A stretch of DNA of 6,062 nt from Verrucomicrobiota bacterium (GTDB taxonomy: Bacteria > Verrucomicrobiota > Verrucomicrobiia > Limisphaerales > UBA1100), in NCBI GenBank assembly GCA_028872685.1, contig JAPKEI010000178.1, positions 1 through 6,062 of the forward strand. Reading direction: 5' to 3'. A program made the translations under genes and the position numbers. The first letter of the stretch is position 1. Each line of letters begins with the position of its first letter. Below are positions 1 through 6,062 of the stretch, piece after piece. A model generated the notes under the pieces. It was not told where the DNA came from and made no database searches. It saw only the letters and a program-made list of their open reading frames with translations.

Positions 1-419
1 CCCGTGAGATTGATCACCGCTGCGCCCGCTTCAAGACACGCCTCGGCCACGGCGGGATTATAAGTTTCGGCACTGACAGCCACGCCTTCTCCGGAGAGCC
101 CCCGCACTACCGGCACTAATCTTGATGCCTGCTCATCTGCCTCCACTCGCTCCGCGTCAAGGACGGAAGATTCCCCGCCCACATCCACCAACGCCGCCCC
201 TACCTTTGCCAGACTTTTCCCACGCTCAATGGCGCTTTCTGTTGTTAGACAAACACTTTCCTGATACCACGAATCGGGCGAGAGATTAACCACGCCCATC
301 AAGCGCGGCGCAGTGTTGAAATCAAAATGCGTTTTACCGATGGCAAACCCGCGGACTTCAGAATTCAATTCCGCCTTATGCGCGCGCGCTAATTCAGCTA
401 AATGTTCGAGTGAAAGCAC
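1..419 (-). CDS. folP: Dihydropteroate synthase-like protein, N-terminal part (cut by the left edge)
   Basis: Reading leftward, the frame gives a pterin-binding TIM-barrel start. Loop 1 is MGVVNLSPDSW from about residue 41 (canonical MGILNVTPDSF). Loop 2 is DVGGES at about residues 79-84, and a third strand reads VSAETY around E118, followed by VAEACLEAGAAVINLTG. Canonical FolP joins 6-hydroxymethyl-dihydropterin diphosphate to p-aminobenzoate in cytoplasmic folate synthesis. Two active-site segments depart from the classical enzyme. The STRPG of loop 2 is SSVLD here, and the pterin-contacting SxDT is SAET. Catalytic competence is therefore plausible but not certain. The start is undecided. 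GTG at 419 keeps a helical N-terminal extension and is the one used here. TTG at 366-368 has a Shine-Dalgarno-like AAGG five bases upstream. ATG at 297-299 would remove the first strand. The C-terminal half lies outside the window. The gene follows tRNA-Arg by 42 bases on the same strand, so co-transcription is possible. Confidence 0.85.
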   Translation of the reverse strand, partial: MLSLEHLAELARAHKAELNSEVRGFAIGKTHFDFNTAPRLMGVVNLSPDSWYQESVCLTTESAIERGKSLAKVGAALVDVGGESSVLDAERVEADEQASRLVPVVRGLSGEGVAVSAETYNPAVAEACLEAGAAVINLT

Positions 420-461
420 GCGAGTAAAACAACACGAGCGCGGGAACGATGCAAGACTGGA

Positions 462-538
462 TGGCACTCCCGGCTGGACTCGAACCAGCGACCAGCGGTT
501 TAGAAAACCGCTGCTCTATCCAACTGAGCTACGGGAGC
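462..538 (-). tRNA. tRNA-Arg (anticodon UCU)
   Basis: The reverse complement folds into a complete 77-nt cloverleaf. It has a 7-bp acceptor stem GCTCCCG/CGGGAGT, a D arm GCTC/GAGC with AGTTGGATA in the loop, and an anticodon stem GCGGT/ACCGC enclosing loop TTTCTAA. It continues with a 5-nt variable loop and a T arm GCTGG-TTCGAGT-CCAGC. The anticodon TCT is at 502-504 and decodes AGA and AGG. Discriminator base G73 (typical of bacterial tRNA-Arg) and an encoded CCA (462-464) follow. The one oddity is that the first acceptor pair is a G1-U72 wobble where bacterial tRNA-Arg normally has G1-C72. The tRNA stands alone rather than in a tRNA cluster. Confidence 0.97.
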
Positions 539-550
539 CCGCTCAAATTT

Positions 551-579
551 ACTTTACTGTTTGCCCAGCAGCAAGCCAA
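551..579 (-). promoter_or_regulatory. Sigma70-type promoter for tRNA-Arg
   Basis: On the minus strand TTGGCT (574-579) and TAAAGT (551-556) are separated by exactly 17 bases. Each hexamer matches the TTGACA/TATAAT consensus at four of six positions. Transcription would start near 544, leaving only about six bases before the mature 5' end of the tRNA at 538. That is a normal arrangement for a short RNase P-processed leader. Read-through past 462 could also supply the folP-like gene, since no terminator hairpin is visible between them. The call rests on position and spacing only. Confidence 0.55.
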
Positions 580-628
580 TCCGATTGTGCGTGAGGGCAC
601 GGTGTGTTAACCATTCGCCGTGATTTGG

Positions 629-1672
629 ATGCGCGTATTGCTTCTGCTTTTCTTGCCGTTACTGACGGGTTGCAGCACGATCTCGTATTATGCGCAAGCA
701 GCTCGCGGTCAGGCGGAATTCATTTGCAAACGCCAACCCATCGAGGTGGTGCTGGCGGATTCGGAGCAACCGGAAACCCTCAAGGTTCGATTGCGACTAG
801 TTAAAGAGCTGCGCAAATTTGCCGCGACAGAATTGGATTTAAAGCCGGGCGACAGTTATATCCATTACGTTGAGCTTGATCGCCCGATGGCCTTGTGGGT
901 GGTGAACGCCACGCCGGAATTTTCGCTGGAACTCAAGTCGTGGTGGTACCCCTTCGTGGGACGCTTTGAGGGACGTGGGTTTTTCATCAAGCATCAGGCG
1001 GAGCATTTGGCAAAAGAATTGCGCGGCCAAGGCTACGATGTGGTCACGTCGGGTGCACCGGCATATTCAACCTTGGGTTGGTTTGCAGATCCGGTGTTGA
1101 GCACGTTCATTAATTTTAGTGATGCGGATTTGGCGGAATTGATTTTCCATGAGCTCACCCATCAACGCCTCTATGTTCCCGACGACACCGCCTTTAACGA
1201 AAGCTTTGCCACCGCCACGGCCCAAGCTGCCACTTCGAAGTGGTTGACTGCTCGCGGGGATGACGGCGCGCGCAAATTGTATGCCGACTCTGTCCGGCGC
1301 CTGTATCGCATCACCCGAATGTTCCGCATTACGCGCCACAACCTGAGGACACTGTATTCAAATCCACCTAATGAGATTAACGCTCTGCGCCGGAGCAAGG
1401 CTGACATTTACAAGAAATTGCGCACCGAGCTCAAAACTTTACAGAATGAGCCAGGCTTTTCCGGCGTAAAAGGCTGGCTGCGGAGGCCAATGAACAATGC
1501 GTCACTGGGTTCGGTTGCAATTTACCATCGCCACGTACCCGCATTCCGTAATTTATTTGAAAGCTGCGAGCATAACTTCCCTGACTATTTCAAAGCCGTG
1601 GAGCAACTGGGGGAACTGCCGCACGCCGAACGCCATCGTGCGCTTGACATGCTTCGCCTCTCCGCCCCTTGA
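629..1672 (+). CDS. Predicted zinc aminopeptidase, lipoprotein (COG4324 / PF10023 type)
   Basis: The protein (347 aa from ATG 629) begins with a short lipoprotein signal peptide, MRVLLLLFLPLLTGC, whose lipobox LTGC predicts lipidation of C15 and anchoring in the cell envelope. Next come family hallmarks: SYYAQAARGQ after the lipobox, PAYSTLGWFADP near residues 146-157, then the zinc motif HELTH at residues 174-178 and FNESFAT around E191. H174 and H178 are the expected zinc ligands, E175 the catalytic base and E191 the likely third ligand. Length and motif order match the predicted aminopeptidases of COG4324; their natural substrate is not established. Most relatives I recall carry two cysteines in the segment before the GYRGYF-like stretch. 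Here that stretch reads SWWYPFVGRFEGRGFF and both are absent. An in-frame GTG at 620 would add three residues; ATG 629 gives the more ordinary signal peptide. Neither start has a clear Shine-Dalgarno sequence. The gene is divergent from the tRNA and 31 bases upstream of the hydrolase gene. Confidence 0.9.
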   Translation: MRVLLLLFLPLLTGCSTISYYAQAARGQAEFICKRQPIEVVLADSEQPETLKVRLRLVKELRKFAATELDLKPGDSYIHYVELDRPMALWVVNATPEFSLELKSWWYPFVGRFEGRGFFIKHQAEHLAKELRGQGYDVVTSGAPAYSTLGWFADPVLSTFINFSDADLAELIFHELTHQRLYVPDDTAFNESFATATAQAATSKWLTARGDDGARKLYADSVRRLYRITRMFRITRHNLRTLYSNPPNEINALRRSKADIYKKLRTELKTLQNEPGFSGVKGWLRRPMNNASLGSVAIYHRHVPAFRNLFESCEHNFPDYFKAVEQLGELPHAERHRALDMLRLSAP

Positions 1673-1697
1673 GTTCGGGAAACCCACGCGCTACACT
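1669..1697 (+). promoter_or_regulatory. Promoter of the hydrolase-propeller pair, predicted leaderless
   Basis: TTGAGT (1669-1674) and TACACT (1692-1697) are 17 bases apart, and each matches the sigma70 consensus at four of six positions. The -35 hexamer overlaps the TGA stop (1670-1672) of the aminopeptidase gene. The -10 hexamer ends six bases before ATG 1704, so the expected start of transcription falls on or within a base or two of the start codon. No Shine-Dalgarno sequence precedes the ATG. The simplest reading is a leaderless mRNA. This is an inference from hexamers and spacing only. Confidence 0.5.
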
Positions 1698-1703
1698 TTT
1701 TGC

Positions 1704-3656
1704 ATGAGACACTTTCTTGCCATATTCGTCGTTGTGCCATTTTGTGCTTCGGCGGCAAATGCGCCTCCTCCGGGCATTCCGATTTCCGAAAGGGATCGCA
1801 CCGAACTCAGCACTGCCACTAAAGCTCTCAAGAAGGGCATTGACGACTATGATGGGAGCAAGCACGTGTTGCTGCCTGATATCATCATCTTTTACAACGC
1901 CGTCCGCTACGCGTTGGATGACAATATGTTTTATCAGGCGAAGGACGTGGATTCAGCCCGCATACTACTTGCCCTCGGCCAAAAACGCCTTGCGCAGTTG
2001 CGCTTGGGCAAGCATCCGTGGACAACCGCCGCCGGCCTTGTGGTGCGCGGATATCGTTCACGATTGGATGATTCAGTGATCCCCTTCGGTGTTGAAATTC
2101 CGGATAATTACAACCCACGTGCCCTTAAAAAATGGCGCCTCGACGTGTGGTTGCACGGCCGAAACAATAATCTCAGCGAAGTGCGCTTTCTCACCGAACG
2201 CCTCAACCGGAAGAGCTCGTTCACGCCAAAAGACACCATCGTGCTGCACCCATACGGCCGTTTTTGCAATGCGTATAAATTTGCAGGCGAAGTAGATGTG
2301 ATGGAGGCGTTGGGGCACGTGGAACTGAATTACCCCATCGACCACTACCGCATCAGCCTGCGTGGCTTTTCAATGGGTGGCGCGGGCGTGTGGCATCTCG
2401 GCGCTCACCACGCCTCCCGCTGGGCCGCAGTGGCACCGGGGGCAGGGTTTGTCGACACGGCCGTGTATCAGAACATCTTCACGAAGAAACCGGAGCCTAC
2501 TTGGTGGGAACAAAAGCTGTGGAATCTTTACGACGTGCCACCGATTGCCGCCAATTTCGCAAACACCACAGCTATCGCGTACAGCGGTGAACTCGACAAA
2601 CAAAAACAGGCAGCAGATTTGATGGCGGCGGCATTTGAACGCGAGGGAATGAAATTGACGCATCTCATCGGGCCTAAGGTTGGCCATAAATATGAACCAA
2701 AAACTAAACTGGAAGTCGCCCGCCACGTCAACGCAGCTGCCAACAAAGGGACCAGTGCGTATGCGCGTAAGGTCCGGTTCACCACGTTTACGCTGCGCCA
2801 AAACCGAATGAAATGGATTTCGATATGGGGCCTTGAACAGCATTGGAAAGAGGCCCGCGTGGAAGCGGAGTATGTGGATGATTGGGAGTATCGTGTGAAA
2901 ACTCAAAACGTGACGGCTTTGATGCTTGAACAATTGGAAGGACCCAAGCAGGGCACGTCCAATTATGTAGTAAAGATTGATGGCCAAATATTGAAAACAA
3001 AACCGAAGCGCAATGCGCAAATCCTGTTGCGCAAGTTTAATAAACGCTGGGAAATCATGCCCAGTCTTCAGCAAAATTCGCTCGTGAAAGCGCCCGGTTT
3101 GCAGGGACCCATTGACGATGCGTTTCTCGAGCGTTTTCTAATGGTGAAACCCACCGGCAAGCCAATGAACGTGACTGTGGGTAAATGGGTCGAACAAGAA
3201 ATGAACGAAGCCATCACTCAATGGCATCGACAATTCCGTGGCAACGCTCGGGTGATCCAGGATAAACATCTCACGCGAAAAGATTTTTCGCAAAACCTGA
3301 TTCTGTGGGGTGACCCAACAAGCAATTCAGTGATAGCGAAAATTGCTGGTCACTTGCCCATCATTTGGACCAAAAAAGGAATTCGACTCAAAGACAAATC
3401 GTGGCCCGCCGATAAATTTGTGCCAGTACTGATTTACCCCAATCCATTCGACCTTCGCCACTACGTTGTATTGAACAGTGGGTTTACTTTTTCCGAATAC
3501 GGACACTTGAGCAATTCAATGCAAAACGCCAAGCTCCCCGATTACGCCGTGTTGGATATGCGTGTGCCTATTAAGGAACGCATCCCGAAAGGCGTTGTCC
3601 ACTCGGGCTTTTTTAGCGAGCGATGGGAGCTAACCGAATCGGATGGGAAGGATTAG
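1704..3656 (+). CDS. Exported alpha/beta hydrolase, prolyl-oligopeptidase-like (S9-type), PVC group
   Basis: The 650-aa product starts with a Sec signal peptide (MRHFLAIFVVVPFCASAANA), cleaved probably after A17 or A20. Residues about 25-115 are a helical region ending in GKHPWTTAAGLVVRGY, a segment common in PVC homologues. The alpha/beta-hydrolase domain covers about 120-340. It contains WLHGRNN (the oxyanion-side HG motif), the nucleophile elbow GFSMGG with S223, YSGELDKQ with likely acid D298 (or E296), and GHKYEP with H328. The triad is therefore complete in the usual order. Residues about 350-650 form a C-terminal extension I cannot assign to a named domain, with a conserved-looking tail (LILWGDPTSN, LIYPNPF). 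The product is probably a periplasmic or outer-surface esterase or peptidase; substrate unknown. The reading frame is open upstream to 1497, but that part overlaps the aminopeptidase gene in another frame and would bury the signal peptide, so ATG 1704 is preferred. The propeller gene follows 16 bases later, probably in the same operon. Confidence 0.85.
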   Translation: MRHFLAIFVVVPFCASAANAPPPGIPISERDRTELSTATKALKKGIDDYDGSKHVLLPDIIIFYNAVRYALDDNMFYQAKDVDSARILLALGQKRLAQLRLGKHPWTTAAGLVVRGYRSRLDDSVIPFGVEIPDNYNPRALKKWRLDVWLHGRNNNLSEVRFLTERLNRKSSFTPKDTIVLHPYGRFCNAYKFAGEVDVMEALGHVELNYPIDHYRISLRGFSMGGAGVWHLGAHHASRWAAVAPGAGFVDTAVYQNIFTKKPEPTWWEQKLWNLYDVPPIAANFANTTAIAYSGELDKQKQAADLMAAAFEREGMKLTHLIGPKVGHKYEPKTKLEVARHVNAAANKGTSAYARKVRFTTFTLRQNRMKWISIWGLEQHWKEARVEAEYVDDWEYRVKTQNVTALMLEQLEGPKQGTSNYVVKIDGQILKTKPKRNAQILLRKFNKRWEIMPSLQQNSLVKAPGLQGPIDDAFLERFLMVKPTGKPMNVTVGKWVEQEMNEAITQWHRQFRGNARVIQDKHLTRKDFSQNLILWGDPTSNSVIAKIAGHLPIIWTKKGIRLKDKSWPADKFVPVLIYPNPFDLRHYVVLNSGFTFSEYGHLSNSMQNAKLPDYAVLDMRVPIKERIPKGVVHSGFFSERWELTESDGKD

Positions 3657-3672
3657 CCAAAGAAACACAGAA

Positions 3673-5961
3673 ATGAAAAATTGGATTTTAATTTTTCTCC
3701 TAGCGCCTTTTGCTTGGAGTGCACCAAAGAAGCCGCAACTGCCACCCGTCTTTGATCCGCCGGATCAGCTTTTCCGCATGGCCCCCATGCCGCAAAGCAG
3801 CCGGAGTGTTGCGGTCCCTTTGTCCCAGCACCTTTTTTTGGCATATGACACTAAACTTTGCCGTATTCACAGCGTTTGGCGGGGCGGGCCGTTAAAGCTG
3901 TTCGGCCCCGGTTACCACGGTGGCAAACGGCCCTTTATCTGCCAGCCAAACGGACAGAGCCTTTGGGGCAACCCGCCGATTGCTCCTTGGCGATTCTTGA
4001 AGGAAGGGAAACCAGGACTATTGCACAAACCCTGCAAGATCAAATTCATTGGCATTAGTACGGACGCCGGTAAGGTGACGTTCATTTACGAATTGCTGAT
4101 CCCCGAAACCCCGCCGGTGCAAATCCGGGAATGTGTCTTTGCCATTAAGGACAGTGTGGTGCGGCGCATTGAAGTTGGGCCTTGCCCGCATGCTTTGATG
4201 TATCTGGCCCACGTGGAGAAAGGGAAGATGCCAAAGGGCAGGAACGGAAATACCGCCCACTTCGAGCGACTCAACAACAAAACGATCGCCACCGACTTCG
4301 TGCGACCGGATTTTTCCGGAGGCGTGTTGAGCTTTTCTCCGCACTACGGGAATTTCACAGTGGAAACATTCACAGAGGAAGGGACACTGAAGGGCAACCC
4401 CATGCGTCTCGAAGAGGACGGATACTTCGAACTGCAACTCAAGTTTCCCAAGAGCAAGATTCCGTTCACTTTTCATTTTTCATCCACCATGAAGCAGGAC
4501 AAACAATTCATGCTGCAACATGAATTAAAAGACGCGGAACTCAATCAGCGCGTGTCGCCACGTCAATCACTAACCCTTAAGACCAATCCCCGCGCACGGC
4601 GAAGCAATGCCTTAAGTCCTTATTATCAAACAGAAGCATTTGCGTTACCGGAGAAAATGAATCTGCTGGTCACAGGAATGGATTGGCTGTCAAAGGATCA
4701 GTTGGCAGTGTCCACCTATGCTGGCGAGGTTTGGATAGTGGAGGGCGCCACGGGGCCGATGAAGGATATGAAATTCCGCAGGTTCGCACGGGGAATGAAT
4801 GAGCCGATGGGCGTACTTGTGAAGGACGGTAAAATTCATCTTGGCAACAAGGCAGAAATTACACGCTTGAGCGACACGGATAAGGACGGAGCGGCAGATT
4901 TGTTCGAGTGCGTAAATCGCGATTGGGATTACACCGGCAGTTACAATTCATTTTCCTACGGGCCCGTACTCGACCGAAATGGCAATTTTGTGGTGGCCAA
5001 TGCGGGACATGCGGGGCGCTGGAGCGCGCAACACATGGGCTGGGCGCTGCGCATCAAGTCGGGTTCCGCCAAGGCCGAGGCGTTTGCCAGCGGGTTTCGT
5101 GAGCCGAATGGCATCGGCACATTTGGGGCGGATAAAGATATTTTTGTGACTGATAATCAAGGGGCGTGGATTGGTGCATGCAAATTAAACCACGTGAAGA
5201 ACGGCGGATTTTTCGGACACCCAGCCTCGAAGCCCGCGCTGAAAGAATTGTACGCGGGGCGCCAGTCGTTTTCGCCTCCAGCGGTTTGGTTTCCATACAA
5301 AATGGCGCGTTCATCCAGCGGCATGTGCGAGGTTACGGACGACCGTTTTGGGCCGTTCAAGGGGCAGATGTTGGTTGGTGATTTTCAAAATGCTATCGTC
5401 ACACGAGTGCAATTGGAAAAAGTCGACGGCGAATGGCAAGGCGCGGTGTGGCCATTTCTTAAGGGATTTCAGTCCGGCGTTAACCGACTCGCGATGGGGA
5501 TGGACGGACATCTTTATGTGGGTGGCTGCAAGACCGTTGCGTGGGCGGCCAACGCGCCGTTTTCGCAGGGGCTTGAGCGGGTGAAGTTTAATGGTAAAAT
5601 ACCCTTTGAAGTGAAAACCGTCCGAGCAATGCCCGATGGATTTGAACTGACTTTCACCAAACCGGTCGACCCAAAAGCTGCGGGCGATGCGGCGGGTTAT
5701 GACGTGTGGCAGTACAAATACAAGTATCATAAAAAATACGGTTCGCCAGAGTTTGACCACGACGGCAAGCCAGATAGCTTCACAGCGATCGATGTGAAGA
5801 GTGCCGCCGTATCGAAAGACCGCCTAAAAGTGCGACTGCGTCTCGAGGGTTGGAAAGCAGGCTATATCACCGCCGTTCGAGGGCTGGATGCCCGCAGCGC
5901 TACGGGCGATAAGTTGTGGCACAATACGTTTCATTACACGCTGAACCGTATCCCTCGGTAG
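3673..5961 (+). CDS. Exported beta-propeller protein, sorbosone/glucose dehydrogenase-like, PVC group
   Basis: The 762-aa product has a signal peptide (MKNWILIFLLAPFAWSA, cleavage near residue 16-17). Residues about 40-290 are a beta-rich N-terminal domain (FLAYDTKLCRIHSVWRGG, GPGYHGGKRPF) that resembles the DUF6797-type module of PVC proteins; that name is from memory and tentative. Residues about 316-632 match the PVC sorbosone-dehydrogenase-like propeller: GMDWLSKDQLAVSTYAGEVW, GMNEPMGV, GFREPNGIGTFG, FVTDNQGAWIG and GGFFGHPAS. The loop D401xD403xD405GxxD409xxE412 is a calcium-binding signature. Residues about 633-762 are the small C-terminal domain of such proteins (GFELTFTKPVDP at 656-667, closing with YTLNRIP). 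There is no CxxCH, so no fused cytochrome c as in many relatives. Nine cysteines are spread along the mature protein. Oxidation of a sugar or alcohol with PQQ is the family-based guess; no substrate or cofactor residue is proven here. ATG 3643 is also in frame but lies before the signal peptide and inside the hydrolase gene. Confidence 0.85.
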   Translation: MKNWILIFLLAPFAWSAPKKPQLPPVFDPPDQLFRMAPMPQSSRSVAVPLSQHLFLAYDTKLCRIHSVWRGGPLKLFGPGYHGGKRPFICQPNGQSLWGNPPIAPWRFLKEGKPGLLHKPCKIKFIGISTDAGKVTFIYELLIPETPPVQIRECVFAIKDSVVRRIEVGPCPHALMYLAHVEKGKMPKGRNGNTAHFERLNNKTIATDFVRPDFSGGVLSFSPHYGNFTVETFTEEGTLKGNPMRLEEDGYFELQLKFPKSKIPFTFHFSSTMKQDKQFMLQHELKDAELNQRVSPRQSLTLKTNPRARRSNALSPYYQTEAFALPEKMNLLVTGMDWLSKDQLAVSTYAGEVWIVEGATGPMKDMKFRRFARGMNEPMGVLVKDGKIHLGNKAEITRLSDTDKDGAADLFECVNRDWDYTGSYNSFSYGPVLDRNGNFVVANAGHAGRWSAQHMGWALRIKSGSAKAEAFASGFREPNGIGTFGADKDIFVTDNQGAWIGACKLNHVKNGGFFGHPASKPALKELYAGRQSFSPPAVWFPYKMARSSSGMCEVTDDRFGPFKGQMLVGDFQNAIVTRVQLEKVDGEWQGAVWPFLKGFQSGVNRLAMGMDGHLYVGGCKTVAWAANAPFSQGLERVKFNGKIPFEVKTVRAMPDGFELTFTKPVDPKAAGDAAGYDVWQYKYKYHKKYGSPEFDHDGKPDSFTAIDVKSAAVSKDRLKVRLRLEGWKAGYITAVRGLDARSATGDKLWHNTFHYTLNRIPR

Positions 5962-6020
5962 AGACATGCTGCGCGTGCCATGAGTATGTGCTGAGTCTTC
6001 TTGCCAGCGAATCTGCAAAC

Positions 6021-6049
6021 TTGTTTCCATTGTCCAATTCTCTTAAGCT
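6021..6049 (+). promoter_or_regulatory. Candidate promoter for a gene starting at the right edge (ATG 6057)
   Basis: TTGTTT (6021-6026) and TAAGCT (6044-6049) are 17 bases apart, each matching the consensus at only about half the positions. The -10 element ends seven bases before an ATG at 6057-6059, the same close spacing as at 1697/1704. Only two codons (ATG ACT) fit in the window, so a gene there cannot be confirmed and is not listed separately. Between the propeller stop (5961) and this element I see no terminator hairpin with a T tract. Confidence 0.3.
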
Positions 6050-6062
6050 TATCGCGATGACT

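Noticed and set aside
313..594. Plus-strand open frame crossing the tRNA gene and the start of the folP-like gene
   Set aside because: It is antisense to a verified tRNA and to the conserved N-terminus of the FolP-like protein.
585..613. Possible leaderless promoter (TTGTGC-N17-TAACCA) before a GTG start at 620
   Set aside because: The -10 hexamer matches the consensus at only two of six positions, too weak to call.
1497..1703. Upstream extension of the hydrolase reading frame to an ATG at 1497
   Set aside because: It lies almost wholly inside the aminopeptidase gene in another frame and would place 69 non-signal residues before a clear signal peptide starting at ATG 1704.
1734..1754. Possible lipobox (VPFC) in the hydrolase signal peptide
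   Set aside because: Pro and Phe at the positions before Cys do not fit a lipobox, and AxA sites for signal peptidase I follow directly.
2370..3074. Long antisense open frame (234 codons, minus strand) within the hydrolase gene
   Set aside because: It has no recognisable motif or start signal and lies opposite a well-supported coding region. It looks like a by-product of the sense codon pattern.
3643..3672. Earlier in-frame ATG (3643) for the propeller gene, overlapping the hydrolase stop
   Set aside because: The ten added residues are polar and precede a textbook signal peptide that begins at ATG 3673.
4018..4476. Antisense open frame of 152 codons within the propeller gene
   Set aside because: Same reasoning: no family resemblance, no promoter or ribosome binding site, and the sense strand is clearly coding.
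5962..6020. Terminator after the propeller gene
   Set aside because: Only a 4-bp TTGC/GCAA inverted repeat (6001-6018) was found, without a T tract.

Overview
The window looks like chromosomal DNA from a free-living bacterium of the PVC group, most likely a Verrucomicrobiota lineage near Pedosphaeraceae/Limisphaerales. This placement is inferred from protein style and not from a marker gene. The two largest genes encode exported protein types that are expanded in Planctomycetota and Verrucomicrobiota: a large S9-like alpha/beta hydrolase and a sorbosone-dehydrogenase-like beta-propeller with the PVC-typical C-terminal domain. The dihydropteroate synthase-like protein at the left edge carries the NLSPDSW variant of loop 1, which I associate with the same lineage. 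No mobile element, CRISPR array, phage gene or composition break is visible.

Layout. Bases 1-419 (minus) hold the N-terminal part of a divergent dihydropteroate synthase (FolP-like) that runs off the left edge. Bases 462-538 (minus) are a complete tRNA-Arg(UCU) with encoded CCA, with a good sigma70-type promoter upstream at 551-579. The tRNA may be co-transcribed with the folP-like gene, because only 42 bases separate them. All genes to the right are on the plus strand: a lipoprotein zinc aminopeptidase of the COG4324 type (629-1672), the exported alpha/beta hydrolase (1704-3656) and the exported beta-propeller protein (3673-5961). A short intergenic stretch at the right edge ends in a candidate promoter and an ATG at 6057 that may begin another gene.

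How the genes may work together. The hydrolase and propeller genes are 16 bases apart, on the same strand, and both products have signal peptides, so they are probably one transcription unit acting outside the cytoplasm. A promoter-like TTGAGT-N17-TACACT overlaps the stop codon of the aminopeptidase gene and ends 6 bases before the hydrolase ATG. That geometry predicts a leaderless mRNA. A cell-envelope hydrolase plus a sugar-dehydrogenase-like propeller would fit breakdown of organic polymers or esters, but no substrate can be read from the sequence. I see no clearly new system. The points most worth checking are the altered active-site loops of the FolP-like protein, the leaderless promoter architecture, and the hydrolase/propeller pair.
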